From positions 1 to 8,807 of the forward strand of contig JAUXAV010000035.1 in NCBI GenBank assembly GCA_030619735.1: a stretch of DNA of 8,807 bases, in the 5' to 3' direction. Within the stretch, counting starts at the first letter, position 1, and each line of letters starts with the position of its first letter. The position numbers and the translations under genes are program-made. Under the pieces are notes generated by a model. The model made no database searches. It saw only the letters and a list, made by a program, of their open reading frames with translations, and was not told the origin of the DNA. The stretch comes from Candidatus Aenigmatarchaeota archaeon (GTDB taxonomy: Archaea > Aenigmatarchaeota > Aenigmatarchaeia > QMZP01 > JAUXAV01). Of this stretch, positions 1 to 5,976 are shown piece by piece.

Positions 1-1142
1 TCGTGCTTGTCAATCCAGTTCTCCAGTTCCTTCAGTTCCTTGGGGGAATTCCCCACCCCAGAGGAGTTCCCTACGCCGGTTATCAGGACCTTGTCCCCCT
101 TCCTGGTCCTGGCAAGGCTCCTTTTTATGCTTTCCAGCACACTGGAGTATGCGTCCTTTATGGGTTTCCTCATGGGCATTATAGCTTCTTCAGGGCTCAT
201 CTTCACTATTATGGAGTCCAGGGGTATGTTCTTCTTTACCACTACATTCTCTATGTAGGTCCTTTCCACGCCGGGCCCTCCCATTGCAACGCCAACACCC
301 TCTGCAAGGCTTCCTGTCTTCTCCCCTTCAAGCTTTGCAGCAGCATCGATTGTTATTATCCTGGCAACCCTGTTCTTCTTTAGAATCCTTTCCACTGCTA
401 TCCCGGGCCTTCCTATCCTGCCCCCGGGACCCCTGGCCTTCAGAAGGATGACCTTCCTGCCCTCAAGGTTTATCTGGGCCATGAGTATGCCGTCTGCGAT
501 TTCCCTTCCCTTTCTGTTGCCCATAAGCTTTGAAATCACATATGGTCCTAACCCGTCTCCAATGGGCTTTCCCTTTGCCAGGGCAACGGTTCCCTTTGCC
601 ATGGCCTTTGCCATCCTCTCAACCATGGGAAGCTGCATCTGGATTATCAGGGCTATCTGGTAGGATTTCTCCTTCTTTATCAGTTCTACATAGTGCCTCA
701 CAATCTTTGCAATCTGGTGCAGGGTTATGCCCCCTGCCAGGCCCATCCCCATGGAAGCCCTTCTCTCCTCGCTCATCTTGGGGGCCACCTGCTTGACAAA
801 ATACCTGAACCTCTGCCTCTCGTTCTGTATTACATGGTCGAGTTTTTTCACTATCCCGAATGGGTCCAGGGAGATAGGGGTTATTATAAAGAACTCAAAG
901 AACCTGTTAACGCTTTCCTTCAGTCTCTTGTCGGGCTTTTTGGAAATCTCTTTTGTTATGAATTTCTTGGAATTGTCGGATAGGCTCTCAAGCTCCCTGG
1001 CAACCCTTTCGAGCTTCCACATTATCTGGGAAATCATGAGCCTGGGATAGAACATGAAGAAGACCATCATAATTCCAAAATATATTATTATGGTCCACCA
1101 TTCCCCTCCTAATCCTATTTGGGACAAAACCATCGGGTCCAT
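1..1142 (-). CDS. DUF1512 family membrane-anchored archaeal protein, 3' end beyond window
   Basis: Read on the minus strand from ATG at 1142-1140, this frame stays open for 380 codons to the left edge, so the stop lies outside the window. DUF1512 proteins are, to my knowledge, archaeal, roughly 370 residues long and of unknown function, so little should be missing. One hydrophobic segment (about residues 17-33) follows a short N-terminus. It is followed by a basic stretch with Arg34, Lys43, Arg46 and Arg49, so the bulk is probably cytoplasmic. Residues 45-120 are charged and helical. Recognisable glycine-rich blocks are PIGDGLGP (193-200), ARGPGGRIGRPG (236-247) and the strand-plus-loop KVLITGVGNSSGVGN (351-365). 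The family call comes from these blocks and the architecture, recalled rather than searched. A weak GTGAT lies a few bases before the ATG; Met4 is a possible alternative start. It is divergent from the gene at 1238. No function can be assigned. Confidence 0.83.
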   Translation of the reverse strand, partial: MDPMVLSQIGLGGEWWTIIIYFGIMMVFFMFYPRLMISQIMWKLERVARELESLSDNSKKFITKEISKKPDKRLKESVNRFFEFFIITPISLDPFGIVKKLDHVIQNERQRFRYFVKQVAPKMSEERRASMGMGLAGGITLHQIAKIVRHYVELIKKEKSYQIALIIQMQLPMVERMAKAMAKGTVALAKGKPIGDGLGPYVISKLMGNRKGREIADGILMAQINLEGRKVILLKARGPGGRIGRPGIAVERILKKNRVARIITIDAAAKLEGEKTGSLAEGVGVAMGGPGVERTYIENVVVKKNIPLDSIIVKMSPEEAIMPMRKPIKDAYSSVLESIKRSLARTRKGDKVLITGVGNSSGVGNSPKELKELENWIDKH

Positions 1143-1173
1143 GAAATCACAGATTTAAAATATACTGTTATTA

Positions 1174-1185
1174 TTATATATAAAA
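1174..1185. promoter_or_regulatory. Candidate shared TATA element between divergent genes
   Basis: The 95-bp gap 1143-1237 contains TTATATATAA (1174-1183), a perfect palindrome followed by AA. Its centre is about 36 bp before the DUF1512 start and 59 bp before the 1238 start. Taking the usual archaeal spacing of about 25 bp from TATA centre to transcription start, it could serve the leftward gene with a leader of about 10 nt and the rightward gene with a leader of about 35 nt. A second AT-rich stretch at about 1213-1226 could instead give a leaderless rightward transcript. This is a sequence-based guess; no start site is known. Confidence 0.45.
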
Positions 1186-1237
1186 GCGTAATTAAATATG
1201 CGGGATTGGAAGGTTTCATAAATTATAGGCTGGTTCG

Positions 1238-1801
1238 ATGTTTGACTGGAAGATTATTGCGGCGGTATTTATTGCACTGCTGGTAGTTTCCTATGTGATA
1301 ATAGGGGTCCCTGGGATAAGGGACTTCTTTGGGGGGATTGCATCAGGGGTTGGTAAAGCACTTGAGAGCTCGCCCTTTGGCGGGCTTTTCTCTTCAGGCG
1401 GCGTTAAGAAGATATATGCCGAGATAACCCTTTACCCGGATACCTTTTCCCTGAAGCCCGAGCTTCCTGTCAATATAACCTTGGGTGATACTGTCCTGCA
1501 GGATTTCAGGGGGGAGATAAGCATGGACCTGGCAAATGATACGATAAGCATGAAGCAGGAAGGCTCTTCCCTGGTGATAAGCCCCAGGCTGGACCTGGTT
1601 GTGATTGAGGGCCTGAAGATAAGCAGGCTTGACCTGGAGAACATGAAGGCGAATGTGAAATCCGGGGACATTGATACTGATGTGGAGAACGGGACCCTGG
1701 AAATCCTGGACTTCCTGGGGGAGGGGAAGATAACAGAAGAATATATCATGCTTTCAGGGAATGTCACAAAGGTTAAGGGGAACGGGTGGGAGATTGGGTG
1801 A
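1238..1801 (+). CDS. Hypothetical single-pass membrane-anchored, beta-rich extracellular protein
   Basis: A 187-residue protein of no family I recognise. Residues 6-24 are one hydrophobic segment that can act as a signal anchor. A Gly/Ser-rich linker follows (about 30-56). The rest (57-187) alternates hydrophobic and polar residues in a way that suggests beta strands, with no cysteines. Four N-glycosylation sequons lie in this part: N79-I-T, N100-D-T, N151-G-T and N175-V-T. This supports an outward-facing domain. The short turn-rich repeats around 125-182 could form a small beta-solenoid or sandwich, but no enzymatic motif is visible. The ATG follows AT-rich promoter sequence, with only a weak ribosome binding site. 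Its codon use (AGG, ATA, GGG) matches its neighbours, which supports a real gene. It converges on secD with a 26-bp gap. Its surroundings suggest an envelope role, but that is inference only. Confidence 0.78.
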   Translation: MFDWKIIAAVFIALLVVSYVIIGVPGIRDFFGGIASGVGKALESSPFGGLFSSGGVKKIYAEITLYPDTFSLKPELPVNITLGDTVLQDFRGEISMDLANDTISMKQEGSSLVISPRLDLVVIEGLKISRLDLENMKANVKSGDIDTDVENGTLEILDFLGEGKITEEYIMLSGNVTKVKGNGWEIG

Positions 1802-1814
1802 AAGGGAATTCCGG

Positions 1815-1830
1815 GGTTTTTCTTCTCTTA
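1815..1830 (+). terminator. Possible T-rich terminator after the 1238-1801 gene
   Basis: Just past the stop codon the plus strand reads GGGGTTTTTCTTCTCTTA. This is a T run at 1817-1821 followed by a pyrimidine-rich stretch, with no clear hairpin. Archaeal termination commonly occurs at such T-rich tracts on the non-template strand. It lies in the narrow gap between convergent genes, where a terminator is expected. It would act only on rightward transcription; the minus strand here is A-rich. Confidence 0.3.
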
Positions 1831-3609
1831 TTCCTTCATCATTGTTTCAACAATCTTGGCATAGGCAGGCCTGGTTATCAGGACGCCCACTAAAACCCCT
1901 ACTATTGTTGTGATTGCAAAGCCCCTTACGAATTCTGCAACAAGGACTATAAGGGGGAGCATGGCCAGTATGGTGGTGGAGGATGCGCCGAAGATTATGA
2001 AGAAGGCGTGCTTTATCTTCTCCTTTATGGTGTAGATTCTCTTCCTTCCCCCCCCTGATAGGGCCTCATCGGCTATTATAATCTGGTGGTCCACCCCGGT
2101 TCCTATCACGGCTATTATTCCACCTATTGCAAGCAAATCAATCGTCCAGGACATGAAACCCAGGATGGGTATGAGCATCGCCCCTATCCAGGTGCTCATG
2201 TCTATCTCGTGCTTCTTCCACCAGACCAGGCCTATAAATACTATGTCCGCAATAAGGACGATACCCCAGATAAGGGCGTCATTTACTGCTGCAATGCCCA
2301 GGATTATTATCACCTCTGAGAATGCAATGAGGAGCATGGGCAGGGCTATCTTTACGTTCCTGTATCTGATGAATACAATAAAAAAGACCACCACGCCCGC
2401 AAGCAATGCGGCCTGGATTGTAGAGCCTATAAAGCCTGCGCCCAATGTGGGGGATATTATATCCATGGAGACGGTCTCAAGGCTTACTGGTATTGCACCC
2501 GCCCTCAGTATTGTCTGGAGCTCGAGCTTCTCCTTGATCGCATCCTCCTCCCTTTCCCTCCAGCCCTCTATCTGCGGGCTTGTATAGGGAACCCCCCCCA
2601 GATTGGCCGATATCCTGAGGCTTGAGACAGGCTCATTGTCCAGGTAAAGGATTATCTCACTGTCCTTCAGGTAATAATCCCCTGAAACCAGATCCATCCT
2701 CTGGGGGATTCCCGAGGTGATGTCTGCAAATCTTCTTGCTCCCTCCTGGGACACCGAAACAACGAAATAGAATCTGTAGCCGTTTCCTGTCGGCATTATG
2801 CCGGAACGCTGGGGGTCTGAATAAACAAGCTCTATGTCCTTGCCATGATAGGATGTTCCCAGGAACATTAAATCCGTTCCTGTGCTGTTGAGGTATTGGA
2901 ACTCTATATCCTTTAAAGTGAACGAACCGTTGGGTTCTATTATGCTGTTGTTCAACCTTATTGAATTCCCCGGGAGGACATCTATGGGGTATTTGTCTTC
3001 ACCCAGCTGCATCGTGCTTTTGTTATTCTTTATCTCGCAGGGCTTTGTGATTTTTGCCATGAAGTTTCCCTTCCTGGAGAGGAGGTCTTTTACTACTCCT
3101 GTTTCCAGGCCGGCTGCCTCTATCTGTATCAGGCCTCCCAGGGACCTGAAATGGATTTCCTTTAGGCCGTATAGATTCGCCCGGGTCTGGAGCGTTGCCA
3201 GCACCTGCTCCATTTCATCATCTGTTACATTTCCCTTGGGCTCAAGGATTATCCTGGTGCCGCCCTTTATGTCAAGGCCGAAATCCAGGTTTAGCCTTTC
3301 TATATTTCTTACATCTATTCCCAGGCCATTGGTTATATTGAATCTGAATTTTTCCCCGTTTGCCAGCAGGGTTACCGGCCCTGTCAGGTCCTTTGTCTTT
3401 GATTCCCAGTCCGAAAGGTCCTTTATCTCTTCGCCATTGATATGGGTTATCAGCATACCCTGCTCCAGGGATTTCCATGCTGTGGAGTTTGGAATAACAT
3501 AGGCTATCTCCACCCCGTTCCTGCCGTATGGGTACATCTTAAAGCCTATTGCAAACACTGCGCCAAGGACTATTATCAGCAGGAGCCATATTCGCCAGTA
3601 TTTCAGCAT
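1828..3609 (-). CDS. secD: Protein-export membrane protein SecD (archaeal type)
   Basis: SecD works with SecF in the cytoplasmic membrane to aid Sec translocation and release of exported proteins. This 593-residue protein has TM1 at about 7-24. An outside region at 31-95 resembles a PDZ-like fold (GMLITHINGEEI at 51-62). The family signature LDFGLDIKGGTRIILEP (108-124) opens the SecD ectodomain, which runs to about 385. The C-terminal membrane domain holds TM2 (about 389-416), TM3 (420-441), the GTGVDHQIIIADE helix (503-515, with Asp507 in the position of the conserved membrane Asp) and two final helices (536-558 and 562-585). An unusual hydrophobic stretch of about 45 residues sits between TM3 and the GTGVD helix and could add two TM segments. 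Seven N-x-S/T sequons occur in the ectodomain. It is downstream of secF by 11 nt, with a strong GAGGTGAG ribosome binding site. Some archaeal SecDs are much shorter; the added length is the PDZ-like region plus the insertion. Confidence 0.95.
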   Translation of the reverse strand: MLKYWRIWLLLIIVLGAVFAIGFKMYPYGRNGVEIAYVIPNSTAWKSLEQGMLITHINGEEIKDLSDWESKTKDLTGPVTLLANGEKFRFNITNGLGIDVRNIERLNLDFGLDIKGGTRIILEPKGNVTDDEMEQVLATLQTRANLYGLKEIHFRSLGGLIQIEAAGLETGVVKDLLSRKGNFMAKITKPCEIKNNKSTMQLGEDKYPIDVLPGNSIRLNNSIIEPNGSFTLKDIEFQYLNSTGTDLMFLGTSYHGKDIELVYSDPQRSGIMPTGNGYRFYFVVSVSQEGARRFADITSGIPQRMDLVSGDYYLKDSEIILYLDNEPVSSLRISANLGGVPYTSPQIEGWREREEDAIKEKLELQTILRAGAIPVSLETVSMDIISPTLGAGFIGSTIQAALLAGVVVFFIVFIRYRNVKIALPMLLIAFSEVIIILGIAAVNDALIWGIVLIADIVFIGLVWWKKHEIDMSTWIGAMLIPILGFMSWTIDLLAIGGIIAVIGTGVDHQIIIADEALSGGGRKRIYTIKEKIKHAFFIIFGASSTTILAMLPLIVLVAEFVRGFAITTIVGVLVGVLITRPAYAKIVETMMKE

Positions 3610-3612
3610 CTT

Positions 3613-3620
3613 CTCACCTC
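3613..3620 (-). promoter_or_regulatory. Strong ribosome binding site of secD
   Basis: On the minus strand GAGGTGAG begins immediately after the secF TAA and ends 3 nt before the secD ATG (GGTGA core to ATG is 4 nt). This is a near-perfect match to the 16S anti-SD complement GGAGGTGA. It fixes the secD start at 3609 and implies that secF and secD are translated from one message. Confidence 0.85.
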
Positions 3621-4457
3621 TTACTCAATCCCCTTTTTCTCAACATACCATCTCAAAAGGACGGAGTTCTGAAGCCAGGTATTGATTATGTCTATTGATA
3701 TGCCTATAAGCAGGACCATGGCTATCTGGGAAAGGACAGGGGAGATTCCTGATATGAGCAGGGCAGACAGGGCCCCGATTGTGGTAAAGGACATGGTGAG
3801 GCCTGTTTTCAGGGCTCCTCTTATCTTTTCTTTTACTGGGCCGGATTCCCTGATGAGCCTTGTTGTCAGGAGTATGTCCGTGTCCACTGAGTAGCCTATG
3901 AGCATGAGTATTGCCGCGAAGCTTGCAAGGGAGAGGGATATTCCGAATACCTGCATAAGCGCAAGGGTTATCACTATGTCTGAAACAGCGCACAGTATCA
4001 CGGCAAAGGAGGGGACAAATGTTCTGAATATCACAAAGACTATTATGCCCATGAAAATGAATGCAATTATTATGCCCATCTGGGCCTGGTTCCAGAATGC
4101 CTTGCCCAGGGCAGGACCTATTGTCCTGACAGAGAATTTTCCTGTATCAATTCCCAGCTTGGCTATTTCATCCAGGACCGCTTCATAATCTGTTTCAGCA
4201 TCCACTGCTATCATGAGCTGGTAGCCTGAAAGGCCCTTCAGCTCCCTTATGTCAACAGGGCCTATTATGCCTGAAAGCCGGTTCTCAAGCTCCATTATAT
4301 TCGTTGGATTCTCTGTTTCCAGTGTTATGAGTGTTCCGCCCCTGAGCTCTATGTCCCTCTCAAACCATTCACCTGTCTGTATGTAATTGTTCGCCAGTAT
4401 CCCGATTGAAAAGATGAAAAGTGCTACAGGGACTATTAGGAAGAGTTTATAGTTCAT
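3621..4457 (-). CDS. secF: Protein-export membrane protein SecF
   Basis: SecF is the partner of SecD in the export-assisting membrane complex; archaea have it although they lack SecA. The 278-residue product is of normal archaeal length with six predicted TM segments: about 5-22, 125-145, 149-171, 174-197, 221-239 and 243-265. A small outside domain lies between the first two. Family motifs are visible: DIELRGGTLITLE (35-47), SVRTIGPALGKAFWNQ (109-124) and the membrane motif LIGYSVDTDILLTTR (186-200) with Asp192 and Asp194. The C-terminal helix reads INTWLQNSVLLRWYVEKK. Gene order secF then secD is the usual archaeal one, opposite to bacteria. The start at 4457 begins directly with the expected short N-terminus. 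Only a weak AAAGGGG precedes it, so the leader is probably short. Confidence 0.96.
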   Translation of the reverse strand: MNYKLFLIVPVALFIFSIGILANNYIQTGEWFERDIELRGGTLITLETENPTNIMELENRLSGIIGPVDIRELKGLSGYQLMIAVDAETDYEAVLDEIAKLGIDTGKFSVRTIGPALGKAFWNQAQMGIIIAFIFMGIIVFVIFRTFVPSFAVILCAVSDIVITLALMQVFGISLSLASFAAILMLIGYSVDTDILLTTRLIRESGPVKEKIRGALKTGLTMSFTTIGALSALLISGISPVLSQIAMVLLIGISIDIINTWLQNSVLLRWYVEKKGIE

Positions 4458-4495
4458 GCAAACCCCTTTGTTTTTATAACTTTATCTTTTGAGAA

Positions 4496-4508
4496 TTAAA
4501 TATAAAAG
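4496..4508. promoter_or_regulatory. Candidate shared TATA element, secF / GG-reductase intergenic region
   Basis: The 104-bp gap between secF (leftward) and the 4562 gene (rightward) contains TTAAATATAAAAGGG beginning at 4496. Read on the minus strand this gives CCTTTTATATTTAA, so both strands present a TATA-like box. The centre at about 4502 is 45 bp from the secF ATG and 60 bp from the 4562 ATG. That gives expected leaders of about 20 and 35 nt. A second box on the minus strand, GTTATAAAAAC at about 4471-4481, is too close to secF unless the transcript is leaderless. No operator-like repeats were seen here. Confidence 0.5.
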
Positions 4509-4561
4509 GGCATGAATATAACAGCTGGCAACAAGCCTGTATGGGATGCAAGTGGTAGTAT

Positions 4562-5608
4562 ATGTTTGACTGCATAATAGCAGGGGCGGGGCCTGTGGGG
4601 CTCTATACCGCAAAGCTGCTGGAAAGGAAGCTCAGGGTCCTGGTTCTGGAGGAGCACAGGAGTATTGGCAGCCCCAGCCATTGCTCCGGGCTTGTATCCG
4701 GGAATCTGGAGCAGTTTGTAAGAATAAGGAGGGAATGGGTTGAGAACGAGGTTAAGGGAGCTGTACTGCACTCTCCCTTTGGTTCGGAAATCAGGCTTGA
4801 GAAGCCCGGGACCGCGGCGTTTGTGATAAACAGGGAAAAATTTGACCAGGATATCGGAAAGGATGTTAAATCCGGGGTTGCATTAAATACCAAACTCCTG
4901 GACTTTAAGGTTGGAAGGGATTCTGTTAGTATAAAGACCAGCAGGGGGGTTATGGAATCCAGGGTGCTTATAGGTTGTGATGGGGTGAATTCCCTGGTTG
5001 CGCGGAAGATTGGCAGCAGGCCCCGGGAGGTTGTGAACGGGCTGATAGCGATTGTGAATAAGAAGGACCATGGGGATTTTGTTGAGCTCTGGTTTGACAA
5101 GAGGCTTACGGATGGTTTTTTATGGAAGATACCCAGGGGCAGGGTAACGGAGTATGGGGGCCTGGGGGCCGGGCTGAAGTTCGGGGTTTTAGAAAGGTTT
5201 TTCAGGCTGAAGGGGTATGAGAAAAGGGCAGGGCTTATTCCCATTGGGCCCGGGAAGAGCTATTCCGGGAGGGTGCTGCTGATAGGGGATGCCGCAGGGC
5301 AGGTAAAGCCCTGGTCAGGAGGCGGGGTGATTTATGGTCTTACATGCGCGGAGATAGCAGCAAAAACCATCTTAGAGGCATTTGAGAAAAAGGATTTCAG
5401 CGGGAGGTTCCTGAAGGGGTATGAGAAGGGATGGAAAAGGGAGATAGGGAGGGGGTTATCAGCAGGGCTGATGTTCAGGAAAATTTATAAGAGGCTGGGA
5501 AACAAAAGGATTGAAATGATTTTCAGGACAGGCAGGCATCTGGAATTCCTGATGAACAAGCTGGATATGGACTTTATCCTGTCAAGGCGAACTTTAAGCC
5601 GTAATTAA
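4562..5608 (+). CDS. Geranylgeranyl reductase family FAD-dependent oxidoreductase
   Basis: Enzymes of this family reduce the double bonds of geranylgeranyl chains, in archaea those of digeranylgeranylglycerophospholipids, giving saturated membrane lipids. Visible features are the N-terminal FAD Rossmann motif GAGPVGLYTAKLLE (8-21) with the ribose-binding acid Glu30-Glu31, and SPSHCSGLVSG (37-47) with Cys41, a typical GGR spot. The second FAD motif is LIGCDGVNSLVARKIG (136-151). FLWKIPRG (186-193) corresponds to the family's YxWxFP motif. The third FAD motif, VLLIGDAAGQVKPWSGGGVIYG, starts at 238. At 348 residues it is shorter than characterised archaeal GGRs (about 390-450), mostly at the C-terminus. 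An in-frame TAG at 4556-4558 rules out a longer start. Archaea often carry several paralogs, so the exact substrate (phospholipid, menaquinone or another prenyl chain) is not settled. It overlaps tail to tail with the DUF35 gene. Confidence 0.9.
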   Translation: MFDCIIAGAGPVGLYTAKLLERKLRVLVLEEHRSIGSPSHCSGLVSGNLEQFVRIRREWVENEVKGAVLHSPFGSEIRLEKPGTAAFVINREKFDQDIGKDVKSGVALNTKLLDFKVGRDSVSIKTSRGVMESRVLIGCDGVNSLVARKIGSRPREVVNGLIAIVNKKDHGDFVELWFDKRLTDGFLWKIPRGRVTEYGGLGAGLKFGVLERFFRLKGYEKRAGLIPIGPGKSYSGRVLLIGDAAGQVKPWSGGGVIYGLTCAEIAAKTILEAFEKKDFSGRFLKGYEKGWKREIGRGLSAGLMFRKIYKRLGNKRIEMIFRTGRHLEFLMNKLDMDFILSRRTLSRN

Positions 5609-5975
5609 TGACTCCCTGCGGCCCGTCCTCATACATCTTCCTGAAGACAGCGCTTACCCTTTTGCCTGTTTCCACTTCCTTTAAATCGCCTATAACCTGG
5701 CCGGATATCTGGGCGCCCTCGTCCAGTTTCACTATGGCAACGGCATATGGGCTTTGCTTCTCAAAGCCCTCCGGAGGGGTCCTTATGATTGTGTAGCTTA
5801 TTATTGTTCCCTTGCCTGAAAAGGGGAAGCATTCTATTTCACCCTTTCTCCTGCACCTGGAGCAGAAACTCCTGGGAGGGAAGAAAACGCTTTTGCATTT
5901 CCTGCATTTTGTGCCCTCCAGCCTGTACTTTGCCTTTCTCAGGCGCCAGAACAGTGGAATTGAACTATGGACCAT
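5574..5975 (-). CDS. DUF35 OB-fold / zinc-ribbon protein, scaffold of the thiolase-HMG-CoA synthase complex
   Basis: A 133-residue acyl-CoA-associated protein of the DUF35 family. In methanogenic archaea the DUF35 protein encoded with these enzymes bridges acetoacetyl-CoA thiolase and HMG-CoA synthase and helps form a shared CoA-binding channel (known from a solved complex). The N-terminal helix with SSIPLFWR (4-11) is followed by a rubredoxin-like zinc ribbon: Cys24, Cys27, Cys38 and Cys41 in CRKC...CSRC. An OB fold with GKGTIISYTIIRTPPEGF and YAVAIVKLDEGAQISGQV completes it. I chose ATG 5975 over the upstream in-frame ATG at 6029. It gives the family's usual N-terminus and sits 5 nt after a good GGGAGTGA site, whereas the extra 18 residues would be out-of-frame thiolase coding sequence. 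It begins 1 nt after the thiolase stop. Its last 35 nt overlap the 3' end of the convergent GG-reductase gene. Confidence 0.94.
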   Translation of the reverse strand: MVHSSIPLFWRLRKAKYRLEGTKCRKCKSVFFPPRSFCSRCRRKGEIECFPFSGKGTIISYTIIRTPPEGFEKQSPYAVAIVKLDEGAQISGQVIGDLKEVETGKRVSAVFRKMYEDGPQGVINYGLKFALTG

Positions 5976-5976
5976 T

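Noticed and set aside
2882..3502. A 206-codon open frame on the plus strand inside secD
   Set aside because: Antisense shadow of the SecD ectodomain; composition is non-protein-like and there is no family motif.
4541..4561. In-frame ATG at 4541 as an earlier start for the GG-reductase gene
   Set aside because: It is followed after four codons by TAG at 4556-4558, so it cannot open this gene.
4603..5244. A 213-codon open frame on the minus strand inside the GG-reductase gene
   Set aside because: It is Ser/Pro/Leu-rich shadow sequence opposite a well-supported flavoprotein; no motif or ribosome binding site.
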